NCBI GenBank assembly: GCA_021813585.1
Contig: JAKAJV010000011.1
Span: 1-33,009, forward strand
Direction: 5' to 3'
Source: Bacteroidota bacterium
GTDB taxonomy: Bacteria > Bacteroidota > Ignavibacteria > Ignavibacteriales > Ignavibacteriaceae
Length of the DNA stretch: 33,009 nucleotides
Part shown: positions 1-11,446 of the stretch, piece after piece
How positions within the stretch are numbered: the stretch's first letter is position 1
Layout: each line of letters opens with the position of its first letter
Translations under genes and position numbers: made by a program
Notes under the pieces: generated by a model
The model's input: only the letters and a program-made list of their open reading frames with translations
The model's database searches: none
Told to the model about the DNA's origin: nothing

Positions 1-41
1 TCGATTGCAATATCTGCGGAAAAAAAATCAAAAAAACCCAT
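1..41 (-). CDS. mreB: MreB rod-shape protein, N-terminal fragment (runs off window)
   Basis: Only 13 complete codons lie inside the window. On the minus strand they read M-G-F-F-D-F-F-S-A-D-I-A-I, which matches the usual start of the actin-like protein MreB (a short hydrophobic N-terminus, then the first strand of the ATPase fold). The ATG is at 39-41. An AGAGG Shine-Dalgarno sits just upstream, directly after the purH stop codon, leaving 8 bp between the genes. MreB would direct lateral cell-wall synthesis in rod-shaped cells. The position suggests co-transcription with purH. The rest of the gene is outside the window, so the call rests on a short but characteristic peptide. Confidence 0.72.
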   Translation of the reverse strand, partial: MGFFDFFSADIAI

Positions 42-49
42 AAAACCTC

Positions 50-1588
50 TTAGTGTTTAAAGTGTCTTATACCTGTAAAAACCATGGAAATATTGTTTTG
101 GTCGGCAGCTTCAATAACCAGGTTATCCCTTACGGAACCGCCGGGCTGAATAACCGAGGTAGCACCGCACTTAATAATTTCTAGCAAGCCGTCGGCAAAA
201 GGAAAGAATGCATCAGAAGCGGCCACCGAATTCGTTAAATCCAGACCGTGTTCTTGTGCCTTCATAAAAGCAATTTTTGAAGAATCGACGCGGGACATTT
301 GTCCGGCTCCTACGCCGAGCGTAGCTTTATCCTTTACAAACACAATAGCATTCGATTTTGTATGCTTTGCAATTACCCAGGCAAAGCGCAGGTCATCCAT
401 TTCTTCCTTAGTAGGCTGCTTTTTTGTTACCGTCTGCAATTGGCTTAAATCAAGAGTAGCCCGGTCGGCATCCTGCAGAATAATTCCTCCGGGAATATTC
501 TTAAAAGCAACCCTTTCTTCTCTTACGGATTTCAACTGCTTTAACAGTCTCCTGTCCTTTTTCTTTTTCAATATGTTAAGTGCGTCTTCGGTATAGCCTG
601 GCGCGCAAATTATCTCAAGGAAAATTTCGTTCAACTTCTCAGCTACTTTTTCATTAACTACCGATGTAAAGGTAACAATTCCACCGAATGAAGAAACCGG
701 ATCGCATTTTAATGCTTTGGTATATGCATCCAGCGGGTCTAACCCTATTGCAGCGCCGGCAGGGTTCTGGTGCTTTATAATTGCGCAAGAGCTGGGATGG
801 CTTTCAGTCTGCATGTCTGCCAAGTCTTCCACCAATTCAACCGCAGCCAGAAGGTCAAGTATATTGTTGTAAGATAATTCCTTGCCGTGGAAAACTTCAA
901 AGTAATTTTGGAAGCTGCCGTACAATGCTGCCTGCTGGTGCGGGTTCTCTCCGTACCGCAGTATTTTTTCCTTCGGGTAATTTATTCTTATATGGGAAGA
1001 GCCTAGGTTAAATTTGTTTTCGAGAAAGTTTGAGATGTATGTATCGTAATATGCGGTATGAGAGAAGGCTTCGACGGCAAGCTTTACGCGGGTATCTTCA
1101 CTTACTCCGCCTTTTTTTAATTCATCCAGAAAACCAGCGTACTGCGCCGGGCTGGTAAGCACCGAAACATATTTATAATTTTTTGCCGACGCTCTTAAAA
1201 GGCTTGGACCGCCGATATCTATATTTTCTATTATCGTCTCAATATTCGATTCGGGATTTTCAGCAACCTTAACAAACGGATATAGATTAACGCAGACTAC
1301 GTCAATAGGAATAATGCTATTAGCCTCTGCTTCTTTTTTATCTTCAGTATTATCTCTTCTAAAAAGAATTCCTCCGAAAATTTTAGGATGCAAAGTTTTA
1401 ACCCGGCCCTCAAATATTTCCGGGAAGCCGGTTAGTGTGCTTATCTCCGTTACCTTAATGCCTGAGCTGCTTAATGCTTTTGCAGTGTTGCCGGTTGCTA
1501 TTATTTCATATTCAAGTCCGGCTAACTGTCCGGCAAACTCCACCAAATTTGTCTTATCTGAAACGCTGATTAACGCTAACTTTTTCAA
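50..1588 (-). CDS. purH: Bifunctional AICAR transformylase / IMP cyclohydrolase
   Basis: The 512-residue protein catalyses the last two steps of IMP synthesis in the cytosol: formylation of AICAR with 10-formyl-THF, then ring closure. The N-terminal MGS-like cyclohydrolase half shows the expected SVSDKT start, G-R-V-K-T-L-H-P-K around residues 61-69 and I-D-I-G-G-P-S-L-L-R-A-S-A-K-N around 123-137. The transformylase half carries R-Y-G-E-N-P-H-Q near 211-218 and the catalytic Lys-His pair at 272-273. The motif after that pair reads N-P-A-G rather than the common N-P-C-G. The start is TTG at 1586-1588. It is preferred because MKKLALISVSDKT is the family N-terminus and a GGA lies 8 nt upstream. 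purN precedes it by 21 bp and mreB follows after 8 bp. Confidence 0.97.
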   Translation of the reverse strand: MKKLALISVSDKTNLVEFAGQLAGLEYEIIATGNTAKALSSSGIKVTEISTLTGFPEIFEGRVKTLHPKIFGGILFRRDNTEDKKEAEANSIIPIDVVCVNLYPFVKVAENPESNIETIIENIDIGGPSLLRASAKNYKYVSVLTSPAQYAGFLDELKKGGVSEDTRVKLAVEAFSHTAYYDTYISNFLENKFNLGSSHIRINYPKEKILRYGENPHQQAALYGSFQNYFEVFHGKELSYNNILDLLAAVELVEDLADMQTESHPSSCAIIKHQNPAGAAIGLDPLDAYTKALKCDPVSSFGGIVTFTSVVNEKVAEKLNEIFLEIICAPGYTEDALNILKKKKDRRLLKQLKSVREERVAFKNIPGGIILQDADRATLDLSQLQTVTKKQPTKEEMDDLRFAWVIAKHTKSNAIVFVKDKATLGVGAGQMSRVDSSKIAFMKAQEHGLDLTNSVAASDAFFPFADGLLEIIKCGATSVIQPGGSVRDNLVIEAADQNNISMVFTGIRHFKH

Positions 1589-1609
1589 ATTATTTCCAAT
1601 CGTTTTTTA

Positions 1610-2215
1610 TTAATCCAATACAACTGCACGGTTATCGATTATCTTAACTTTATTTTCGGCGAACTTTTTGATTACGTACGGTAAAATTTCATGTTCAACA
1701 TTAAGAACCTTCTCTGCAATTTCTTCGGGAGATTTTACACCCGAAATATCAACGCACCTTTGCGCAATAATCCTCCCGGTGTCGTAGGTTAAATCTACAA
1801 AATGCACCGTTGCGCCGGATACCTTTGCGGAAGATTCGAAGACAGCCTTGTGAACGTTTATTCCGTACATACCGTGGCCGCCGAACGACGGAAGCAGTGC
1901 AGGATGTATGTTAATTATCTTAAACGGATATTTATTTACAAAACTATCCGGAATTAATTTCAGAAAACCCGCAAGAACTATAAGCTCAATTTTCAGCTTA
2001 TCAAATTTTTCCGCAAGTTCCGAGTAACCGATAAATCCTTCTTTGCCTCCGACACTGAAAGTAGGAATTGAATTTTTAACGGCAATCTCAAAAGCTGGAC
2101 AGCTTATTTTATCGCTGACTACAGCTTTAACTTCAAATTTTGATTGTTCTATCTGGGAATTAATTATAGCTTGAAGGTTAGAACCTCTACCCGATACAAA
2201 TACAGCTATATTCAA
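1610..2215 (-). CDS. purN: Phosphoribosylglycinamide formyltransferase
   Basis: This folate-dependent GAR transformylase (third step of purine synthesis) has 201 residues, the normal size. The phosphate-binding S-G-R-G-S-N lies at 8-13. The catalytic triad is recognisable: Asn102 and His104 in I-N-I-H-P-A-L-L-P-S, and the aspartate of Y-D-T-G at 144-147. G-A-T-V-H-F-V-D at 134-141 is also family-typical. The start codon is TTG at 2213-2215. The protein would otherwise lose its nucleotide-binding first strand, so the non-ATG start is well supported. It lies 21 bp upstream of purH, giving a two-gene purine unit, with a TPR gene 84 bp further upstream on the same strand. Confidence 0.96.
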   Translation of the reverse strand: MNIAVFVSGRGSNLQAIINSQIEQSKFEVKAVVSDKISCPAFEIAVKNSIPTFSVGGKEGFIGYSELAEKFDKLKIELIVLAGFLKLIPDSFVNKYPFKIINIHPALLPSFGGHGMYGINVHKAVFESSAKVSGATVHFVDLTYDTGRIIAQRCVDISGVKSPEEIAEKVLNVEHEILPYVIKKFAENKVKIIDNRAVVLD

Positions 2216-2299
2216 ATTTTCTTTTCAATTAAAAAGTGATAAAAATTAATTAAATAGCAAAAAACAATCAATGATGAATTAAAGATTTACAGAATTTTT

Positions 2300-5561
<3,262 letters not shown>

Positions 5562-5600
5562 TTAATAGAAGGTAAAAAAATAATATTCTTAAATTTTTTT

Positions 5601-5700
5601 TAATCCGCCTTCTCACGAAAGCTTTCGGGAGGGCAAAGTGCCAAGCGCAAAGGGCACAGCTTAAGACACACGCACTGCCCTTTGCTCTATGCGCTAGGCT
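5601..5700. repeat. Cluster of inverted repeats between citrate synthase and pyrG
   Basis: Two structures lie in this spacer. The first is a perfect 12-bp palindrome CGAAAGCTTTCG at 5616-5627; three flanking pairs extend it beyond one mismatch. The second is a 10-bp perfect inverted repeat, GCAAAGGGCA at 5647-5656 with its complement at 5676-5685, separated by 19 nt. Further GCGC/GCGCT half-matches sit outside it. Neither is followed by a run of T on either strand, so neither looks like an intrinsic terminator. The AGGGCA/CAAAGGGC wording resembles low-complexity dispersed spacer repeats found in related genomes, which is an inference from general experience. Confidence 0.5.
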
Positions 5701-5734
5701 ATAGCTTTAACTTCTTGGTTTCGGCTTGTCCGGT

Positions 5735-7006
5735 TTATGATAGTTCCTGGATATACTTTGTTGTTATGGATTTCGGTCTTATAATCGGGTTAAGCATTGC
5801 GCGGTTTACAACTGCCTGGGCGCTTAGACCAAGACTTCTGGAAACAGCGAATACAACCGTATAGTAAGAAAATTCCGTAAGGCCGTAATGATAGAGCATC
5901 GAACCGGAAGCGGCATCTACGTTTGGCCAGGGGTTTTTAATCTTTTCAACTTTTTTAAGCTCCTCCGGAACCACCTCGAAAATTCTTGTTACTGTTAAGA
6001 AAATCGGATCATCGGGAAAATGCTTCTTGCCGAAATCTAGGAAGGCTTCGAACCTGGGATCGGTTACTCTTAAAACAGCATGCCCGTAGCCGGGAATAAC
6101 CTTGCCTGAGTTTAAAGTGTTCCAGGTAATTTCTTTTAACTGCTCATAAGTCGGCGCGCCACCGTACTTTTCAATTATTTCGAGAATCCATTTCAGGCTT
6201 TCCTGGTTTGCCAGTCCGTGCAGAGGTCCGGCAAGGCCGCTAAATCCGCCTGAAAGAGAATAATAAAGGTCAGATAGAGCAGAATTAATAGTTTGAGTGG
6301 TCAGTGCGCTTACATTTCCGCCTTCATGGTCGCAGTGAGCAACCAGGTAAAGTCTCATCAGATCGTTGAATTCGTTCCCCCTGGAATCGATGCCGAGCAT
6401 ATGAACGTAGTCTCCAGTCCAGTCCATGTCCGGGTCTGGCAAAATTATTTCTCCTTTGTTAAAGCGCAGCCGGTAAATGCCCGCCGCAATAGCAGGAATT
6501 TTAGCCACAATATTCAATGCATCTTCAAGCGTATACTTCCAATAGTCCTCTTTCTTAATGCCCTTTTCGTATTCCCGGCTAAACTCCGATTCATTTTGCA
6601 TTACAAGAATTGCAGTGCCTAGCATAGCCATCGGATGAGAATCCTTAGGCATTGCCTTTAGAACATCCCAGACATAACCCGGTACATGTTTCCTCTTCTT
6701 AATCTCAAATGAGAATTCACTTAGTTCTTCTTTTGCAGGCAGCTCGCCGGTTAACAATAAATAAAAAATTTCTTCGGGTGTTTTATTTACAAGCTGGTTA
6801 AGATGCGTACCGCGGATTATTAGTCCCTGGTCCTGGGGTACTCTAGAGGTATCGCAAATTAAAGCGCGAACGCCGCGCATACCGCCGTAGGCCTGGGCAA
6901 CCGTTACTTCAGATAATATTTTATTACCGTCCTTTTGAAGAATTTCCTTCGCTTCATTCCTCCACAACTCAATCTTTTTAGTGAGCTTTTCAAAAATTAT
7001 TGTCAT
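5735..7006 (-). CDS. gltA: Citrate synthase, eukaryote-like (type I) form
   Basis: The enzyme condenses oxaloacetate and acetyl-CoA to citrate at the entry of the TCA cycle. The 423-residue sequence follows the mitochondrial-type subfamily rather than the E. coli hexameric one: G-M-R-G at 42-45, D-H-E-G-G-N-V-S-A at 226-234, G-P-L-H-G-L-A-N-Q-E at 260-269, P-G-Y-G-H-A-V-L-R at 305-313 and N-V-D-A-A-S-G at 362-368. By comparison with the pig enzyme, the catalytic residues are His263, His309 and Asp364. Arg313 and Arg410 (R-P-K-S) fit the citrate-binding arginines. The ATG at 7004-7006 has an AAGGA site upstream. The gene appears to be monocistronic, or the second gene after the PP2C protein 136 bp upstream. 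Confidence 0.95.
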   Translation of the reverse strand: MTIIFEKLTKKIELWRNEAKEILQKDGNKILSEVTVAQAYGGMRGVRALICDTSRVPQDQGLIIRGTHLNQLVNKTPEEIFYLLLTGELPAKEELSEFSFEIKKRKHVPGYVWDVLKAMPKDSHPMAMLGTAILVMQNESEFSREYEKGIKKEDYWKYTLEDALNIVAKIPAIAAGIYRLRFNKGEIILPDPDMDWTGDYVHMLGIDSRGNEFNDLMRLYLVAHCDHEGGNVSALTTQTINSALSDLYYSLSGGFSGLAGPLHGLANQESLKWILEIIEKYGGAPTYEQLKEITWNTLNSGKVIPGYGHAVLRVTDPRFEAFLDFGKKHFPDDPIFLTVTRIFEVVPEELKKVEKIKNPWPNVDAASGSMLYHYGLTEFSYYTVVFAVSRSLGLSAQAVVNRAMLNPIIRPKSITTKYIQELS

Positions 7007-7142
7007 TCAAAGTCCTTTGCTTAAACGTTAATCAGTATAATTTCTAACTAAAATTAAGGTTCAAACTTAGTCGTTTTTTACAATGAATTCAACTAAAAGT
7101 AAGCTATCCCCAAGGGATGTATCCAGCCGGGATAATATAATT

Positions 7143-9611
7143 TCATTTTATCTTAACTACTACCAGAGTCATATCGTCATGCTGTTGGGCTTTGCCCATA
7201 AAGGCACGTACTTCGGCAAAAATTCTTTTTGAAATTTCTCCGGCGCTTAAATTACCATTCTGCTCAAGTATATGGATTAGGTTCTCCTCGCCGTATTCCT
7301 CGTTCTTCTTATTCATTGCTTCGGTAAAACCGTCGGTATAAAAAACGAAGACATCACCCGACTCGACCGGCATTACTACCTCGGTTATTGTTTGCTTAAA
7401 TACGCTACCCTTTTCAAGTCCTAAAGCCATTCCGGTAGGATTTAATACTTCCATTTTTCCTACCTGCGAATTTTTAACGAGCAGCGGATTATGCCCTGCT
7501 CTTGCTAAGGTTAATGACTTTTCTTTTAAATTGAATATCCCGTAAATCATGCTTATAAAGGTTCCGCGCTCAACATTCTCATAAAACAGTGTGTTCATCT
7601 CACTCAAAAACTCGGAAGGAGAATCGTATTTTTTTGCCAGGGCCTTTAGAAACCCTTTTGTAAGAGTCATATAAAATGCCGCCTGGGTTCCTTTACCGGA
7701 TACATCGCCTACAATAACTCCTATTCTGTCTTTGTCGAACAGGACAAAATCGTAATAATCGCCGCCGACTTCCAGCGCTGGCAGGCAGCTTGATATTATT
7801 TCAATACCATCGAATTCAGGGTCCTTACCCGGCAGAAAGCTTTTCTGTACATCCCTTGCAATTTCAAGCTCTCTCTGAAGCCTCTGCCTTTCGGTAATAT
7901 TTTCTACGAAGGCCGGCGTTAATTTTTCGAGATCGATAGCTTTATCTTTTGAAAGTAATGCATAAGTAGCCCAGATTAAAATTACAGCCAGCAAGCCGAT
8001 TAAGAAATATCCGGAAATTAAATAAGTCGCATGTCCGGTTGTCAATAAATCCAAGCCTTTTAAGATCGAGTTATATGAAATTACAGCCACCAGGGTTGTT
8101 AGTATATCGAACTTATAAAATATAAAAGCTATTGCTATACCTATAATTATTTCAACTAATATACCTGTATAAATCGGGTGAAGGCCGTTCGGGTTCATCA
8201 GTCCCCACAGCAAGCCGACTGTAATAATTAGTAGCGGCATTGAATTAAATCTCTTCCTCAAGCCGGAAAACGTGAAGTTAAAAAACACAACGCATACTAG
8301 CATTGACGAAGGAATATTCTTTATTAACACCTGCAAAGCCGGGCTTGAAGTATTTAAATATGATAAGAGCTTGGTATCGTAGGAAACGTTCCAGATGCTT
8401 GTAAAGGACTGCACAATGAACAGCATAATAAACCAAATTACGGTAAGGACAAACCCGCCCGTAAAACCGTTATAAACTGCCCTGCCTACTTTAGAATGAT
8501 TAAATGAGCCTTTAGTTAATAAATCGAGAGATAAAAATTTTTCTTTCGAGACCTCTCTGGTAATTGTCTCGCTTACCGCCCATGCAATAAAAAATGCGCC
8601 TCCGTAAAACAGCATGCTGAACCCGACCGGCAGCAAAACTATCCATCCAAGCGGCTCCGGAATACTGTTGTAAACATTAAGCCCGAAAGTAACCGCAACC
8701 AGCCCGGTTAAAATAATTGAGAGTTTAAAGCCGATCTCGTACGCTTTTATTTTTTTATAGGCAATTATTCCCATTAGAAGAATTATTATAAAATAAAAAA
8801 CTATATTTAGGGAAGACTGATATATGCTCGAATTATCCTCTGAGTATTTGGGCGGAACATCATAATGGAATTTGAAGTTTGAAATTATATTTCCTGAGAC
8901 GGTTACCTCCATGTTTATTTCATCATTTATAAAGGAGGATTTGCCTGTCCATACATATTGATAATCCACCCGGTGCAAAAGATCAATCTTCTTTTCAATT
9001 TTTAAATTGATTATTTCATTCGAACCTGAAATGAAGGAATATTTAACCATCCGGGAAGTATCTGCATTGCTGGTATCGTTTGCCATCTGCTGAATGGTTC
9101 CGAAACGGGAGATGAATTTCTCAACCAGCTGCCGGGCTTTGTATAACGAAAGCGAAGGCAGCGCAGTTGAATCGCTTAATGCCCAGTTGAATTTAATAAG
9201 GTTGCCGTTATTGTCGTAGGCTACAGATATTTTCGTCTGATCGTCTTTACTTTTATCTTCAGAATTGTTACCGAAATTAAGGCTCGAATTATTTACATTC
9301 ATCCAGGATATTTCCCAATAGTAGCCGGGCAGAGACTTCCTTAAAAGCTCATTGCCTTTCTTAAGGCCGTAAACCTCCTGTACCTGCCTAATAAGTGCGG
9401 TATTCGATTTCAGTCTCGCATAATCTTTTAAGCCGTTTACCGGTATGTTTAAATCATGAACCAGTTGTTCCGCTTTATCTTTAATCTCTTCTCTATCGTA
9501 TTTAACTTTCACCTCAGCCATTAAGCGAAGGTTGTTGTTGTAAACATAAAATACTACTGAAGTGGCAACTACCGCAGCCGCAAGGCTAAGTATGACAATG
9601 CTCTTTTTCAT
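7143..9611 (-). CDS. Membrane-anchored SpoIIE-family (PP2C) serine phosphatase
   Basis: This 822-residue protein has three parts. One N-terminal membrane segment (about 5-25) is followed by an extracytoplasmic stretch to about 265, containing two modules that recall PepSY-like folds. About seven or eight membrane segments cover 268-553. A short helical linker (L-Q-R-E-L-E-I-A-R-D-V-Q-K, 578-590) then leads to a cytoplasmic PP2C domain from about 590. The phosphatase metal-binding motifs are intact: G-G-D-Y-Y-D at 616-621, G-D-V-S-G-K-G at 635-641, R-A-G-H-N-P at 704-709, Y-T-D-G at 758-761 and D-D-M-T at 812-815. It should dephosphorylate a serine/threonine-phosphorylated partner, typically an anti-sigma-factor antagonist, in response to an outside signal. 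No partner is encoded nearby. The membrane region may be a degenerate CPBP-type domain (inference). Confidence 0.9.
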   Translation of the reverse strand: MKKSIVILSLAAAVVATSVVFYVYNNNLRLMAEVKVKYDREEIKDKAEQLVHDLNIPVNGLKDYARLKSNTALIRQVQEVYGLKKGNELLRKSLPGYYWEISWMNVNNSSLNFGNNSEDKSKDDQTKISVAYDNNGNLIKFNWALSDSTALPSLSLYKARQLVEKFISRFGTIQQMANDTSNADTSRMVKYSFISGSNEIINLKIEKKIDLLHRVDYQYVWTGKSSFINDEINMEVTVSGNIISNFKFHYDVPPKYSEDNSSIYQSSLNIVFYFIIILLMGIIAYKKIKAYEIGFKLSIILTGLVAVTFGLNVYNSIPEPLGWIVLLPVGFSMLFYGGAFFIAWAVSETITREVSKEKFLSLDLLTKGSFNHSKVGRAVYNGFTGGFVLTVIWFIMLFIVQSFTSIWNVSYDTKLLSYLNTSSPALQVLIKNIPSSMLVCVVFFNFTFSGLRKRFNSMPLLIITVGLLWGLMNPNGLHPIYTGILVEIIIGIAIAFIFYKFDILTTLVAVISYNSILKGLDLLTTGHATYLISGYFLIGLLAVILIWATYALLSKDKAIDLEKLTPAFVENITERQRLQRELEIARDVQKSFLPGKDPEFDGIEIISSCLPALEVGGDYYDFVLFDKDRIGVIVGDVSGKGTQAAFYMTLTKGFLKALAKKYDSPSEFLSEMNTLFYENVERGTFISMIYGIFNLKEKSLTLARAGHNPLLVKNSQVGKMEVLNPTGMALGLEKGSVFKQTITEVVMPVESGDVFVFYTDGFTEAMNKKNEEYGEENLIHILEQNGNLSAGEISKRIFAEVRAFMGKAQQHDDMTLVVVKIK

Positions 9612-9827
9612 AATTAAACTTATATTGTTAAATCTCTGTTAACTAACTTAAATACCGTACTTGTTAAATAATATAATTTTTTTGGGATGGTTAAATAAAA
9701 CCAAAATAATGTAAATTTGCATGACGAATGGACAAAATATCTTTTTCAAATTTTATTTTTTAAACCGCAAATAAGTTTAATAAGTCTAAATTGTAATTTA
9801 AGAAGTACAAAAGTTAAATTAAAACAC

Positions 9828-9834
9828 AAAAGGA
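9828..9834 (+). promoter_or_regulatory. Ribosome-binding site fixing a CTG start
   Basis: AAAAGGA sits six bases before the CTG at 9841. It is the only convincing Shine-Dalgarno upstream of the Sel1-repeat reading frame. No ATG, GTG or TTG occurs in frame between the stop at 9820-9822 and the end of the signal peptide. The site therefore decides the start of that gene. Confidence 0.6.
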
Positions 9835-9840
9835 TTATTA

Positions 9841-11412
9841 CTGAAGACGCGATCGGTTTGCAGATATATTTTTTTAATAGTTGTACTTGCGGGATTCTTT
9901 TCAGAACAACTTGCTCAGGATACAACATCAAGCTTAGCCTTTAAGAAAAACCGGCCGGAAGAAAGACCGTTTACTATATACCGGCCAGATTTGGCTTATG
10001 AACTTTGGCAGCATTTCAATCTACTAAAGGAAGCCAACGCCGGCAATGCGCTTGCACAGCACGAATTAGGCATAAGGTATATTTTAGGCGAAGGCTTTCC
10101 GGCAGATACTGTTAAAGCTGCCTACTGGCTGAAGAAAGCAGCCGAACAACATTTGCCCGGTGCCTGCTACAACTACGGCATAATGCTAAACAACGGCTGG
10201 GGCGTTAAATGGAATCCTTTCGAGGCTTACGACTACTTCCTTATTGCTGCGGAAAACAGCATGCCCCAGGCAGAGTATATTATCGGCTTAAGCTATATCG
10301 ATAATCTGCTCATTAAAAGAAATTGGAGCCTTGCCTTTAAGTGGATAAAAAAATCGGCTAACGATGGTTTTAAACCCGCAGTCGAGACTCTTTCGGAACT
10401 TAGAAAAAATGTTTCCTTCACTAAGGAAGATACTTCCTCTGCCGATGAAGATGCACCCGGTCAAAATCATTATGCAAAGAATATGAATTCCTCGAGTACA
10501 CTGTCAACTTCTTCCGGATTGGTGTTCATAGATTTTAATACGGTTAGCGATACAGTCTCGGAAGTTTCCGACAAGATACTGGTAGAAGACATCCTGCATG
10601 AAGGGAACAATATTCTGGCGAAGGTGTTAAAATTAAATTCAACTAACGATACCACGTTTACTCTCGATTCGACCGGCTTTAGTACATTGAATAAGTTTGC
10701 GGAAGAAGGTAGCCCGGAAGCGCTGACTATTTTAGGAAAATTTTACGAGATGGGTGTGCATGTGCCTAAGGATTTACTGCAGGCGGCTGTCTATTATATA
10801 AGGGCAATAAAGCTGGATTCACCCCGTTCGCCTGCGCTTTTATGGAAGATGATAAGGTCTAATAGTTTTTATACATTGCTTAAAAAGGATGTTGATGATA
10901 ACGATCCGCGGGCAATGTTTGTTTGGTACGGCTTGTTTGCAATCGGCTTTGATAACCAGCTTGTTGAAGCCGATGCAGTAAATCTATTAAAGAAATCAGC
11001 TTCGCTTCAATATATCCCGGCGCTGAACGAACTCGGCCTGGATTATTACACCGGCAAGTTTGTAAAACAGAACAAGGCAAACGCAATGAACATATGGACT
11101 GAAGCCGAAAGGCTGGGAAGCGCAGAGGCCAAGCTTAGGATTGCGATTGCAGATATTTACGGATTTTCTGATCGGACAAATTACCTGGCATCGCTAGCCG
11201 AAATAGACAGCGCTATGGCTAACGGCTCTGTTCTTGCGCAGGCAACGCTAGCCTATTGTTATGAAAACGGGATCGGGCTTGAAAAGAGTGCCGCAATGGC
11301 TGCCAAATATTACCGGTTCGCAGCGCAGAGAGGAAGCCAGTTTGCGTATAACCAGCTTAAACAAATGTACAATGCAATACGCCCGCCGGGAAAAGAATTT
11401 CTGATCAATTAG
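9841..11412 (+). CDS. Exported Sel1/TPR-like repeat protein, probable CTG start
   Basis: The first TTG that gives a conventional start is at 9991, but the frame stays open back to a stop at 9820-9822. Starting from CTG at 9841 the first residues are M-K-T-R-S-V-C-R-Y-I-F-L-I-V-V-L-A-G-F-F, ending S-E-Q-L-A-Q-D. This is a textbook Sec signal peptide with cleavage after residue 25 and the A-Q ending seen in other exported proteins of this window. The mature protein (total 523 residues) has Sel1 repeats at roughly 55-165, a serine-rich linker near 195-220, and further repeats to the C-terminus (A-L-A-Q-H-E-L-G, C-Y-E-N-G-I-G-L-E-K). It is probably a periplasmic protein-interaction scaffold; its specific role is unknown. 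The aminotransferase follows after 34 bp. Confidence 0.78.
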   Translation: MKTRSVCRYIFLIVVLAGFFSEQLAQDTTSSLAFKKNRPEERPFTIYRPDLAYELWQHFNLLKEANAGNALAQHELGIRYILGEGFPADTVKAAYWLKKAAEQHLPGACYNYGIMLNNGWGVKWNPFEAYDYFLIAAENSMPQAEYIIGLSYIDNLLIKRNWSLAFKWIKKSANDGFKPAVETLSELRKNVSFTKEDTSSADEDAPGQNHYAKNMNSSSTLSTSSGLVFIDFNTVSDTVSEVSDKILVEDILHEGNNILAKVLKLNSTNDTTFTLDSTGFSTLNKFAEEGSPEALTILGKFYEMGVHVPKDLLQAAVYYIRAIKLDSPRSPALLWKMIRSNSFYTLLKKDVDDNDPRAMFVWYGLFAIGFDNQLVEADAVNLLKKSASLQYIPALNELGLDYYTGKFVKQNKANAMNIWTEAERLGSAEAKLRIAIADIYGFSDRTNYLASLAEIDSAMANGSVLAQATLAYCYENGIGLEKSAAMAAKYYRFAAQRGSQFAYNQLKQMYNAIRPPGKEFLIN

Positions 11413-11446
11413 ATGCGTGTAAATGAATTAACCAATTTTTAGTAAA

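Noticed and set aside
7106-7118. Short hairpin ATCCC-CAA-GGGAT downstream of the PP2C gene
   Set aside because: Only five pairs and no clear T-run on the transcribed strand; too weak to call a terminator.
9717-9944. 75-residue plus-strand frame starting with ATG upstream of the Sel1 gene
   Set aside because: Runs in a different frame across the Sel1 signal peptide, has no ribosome-binding site and low-complexity composition.
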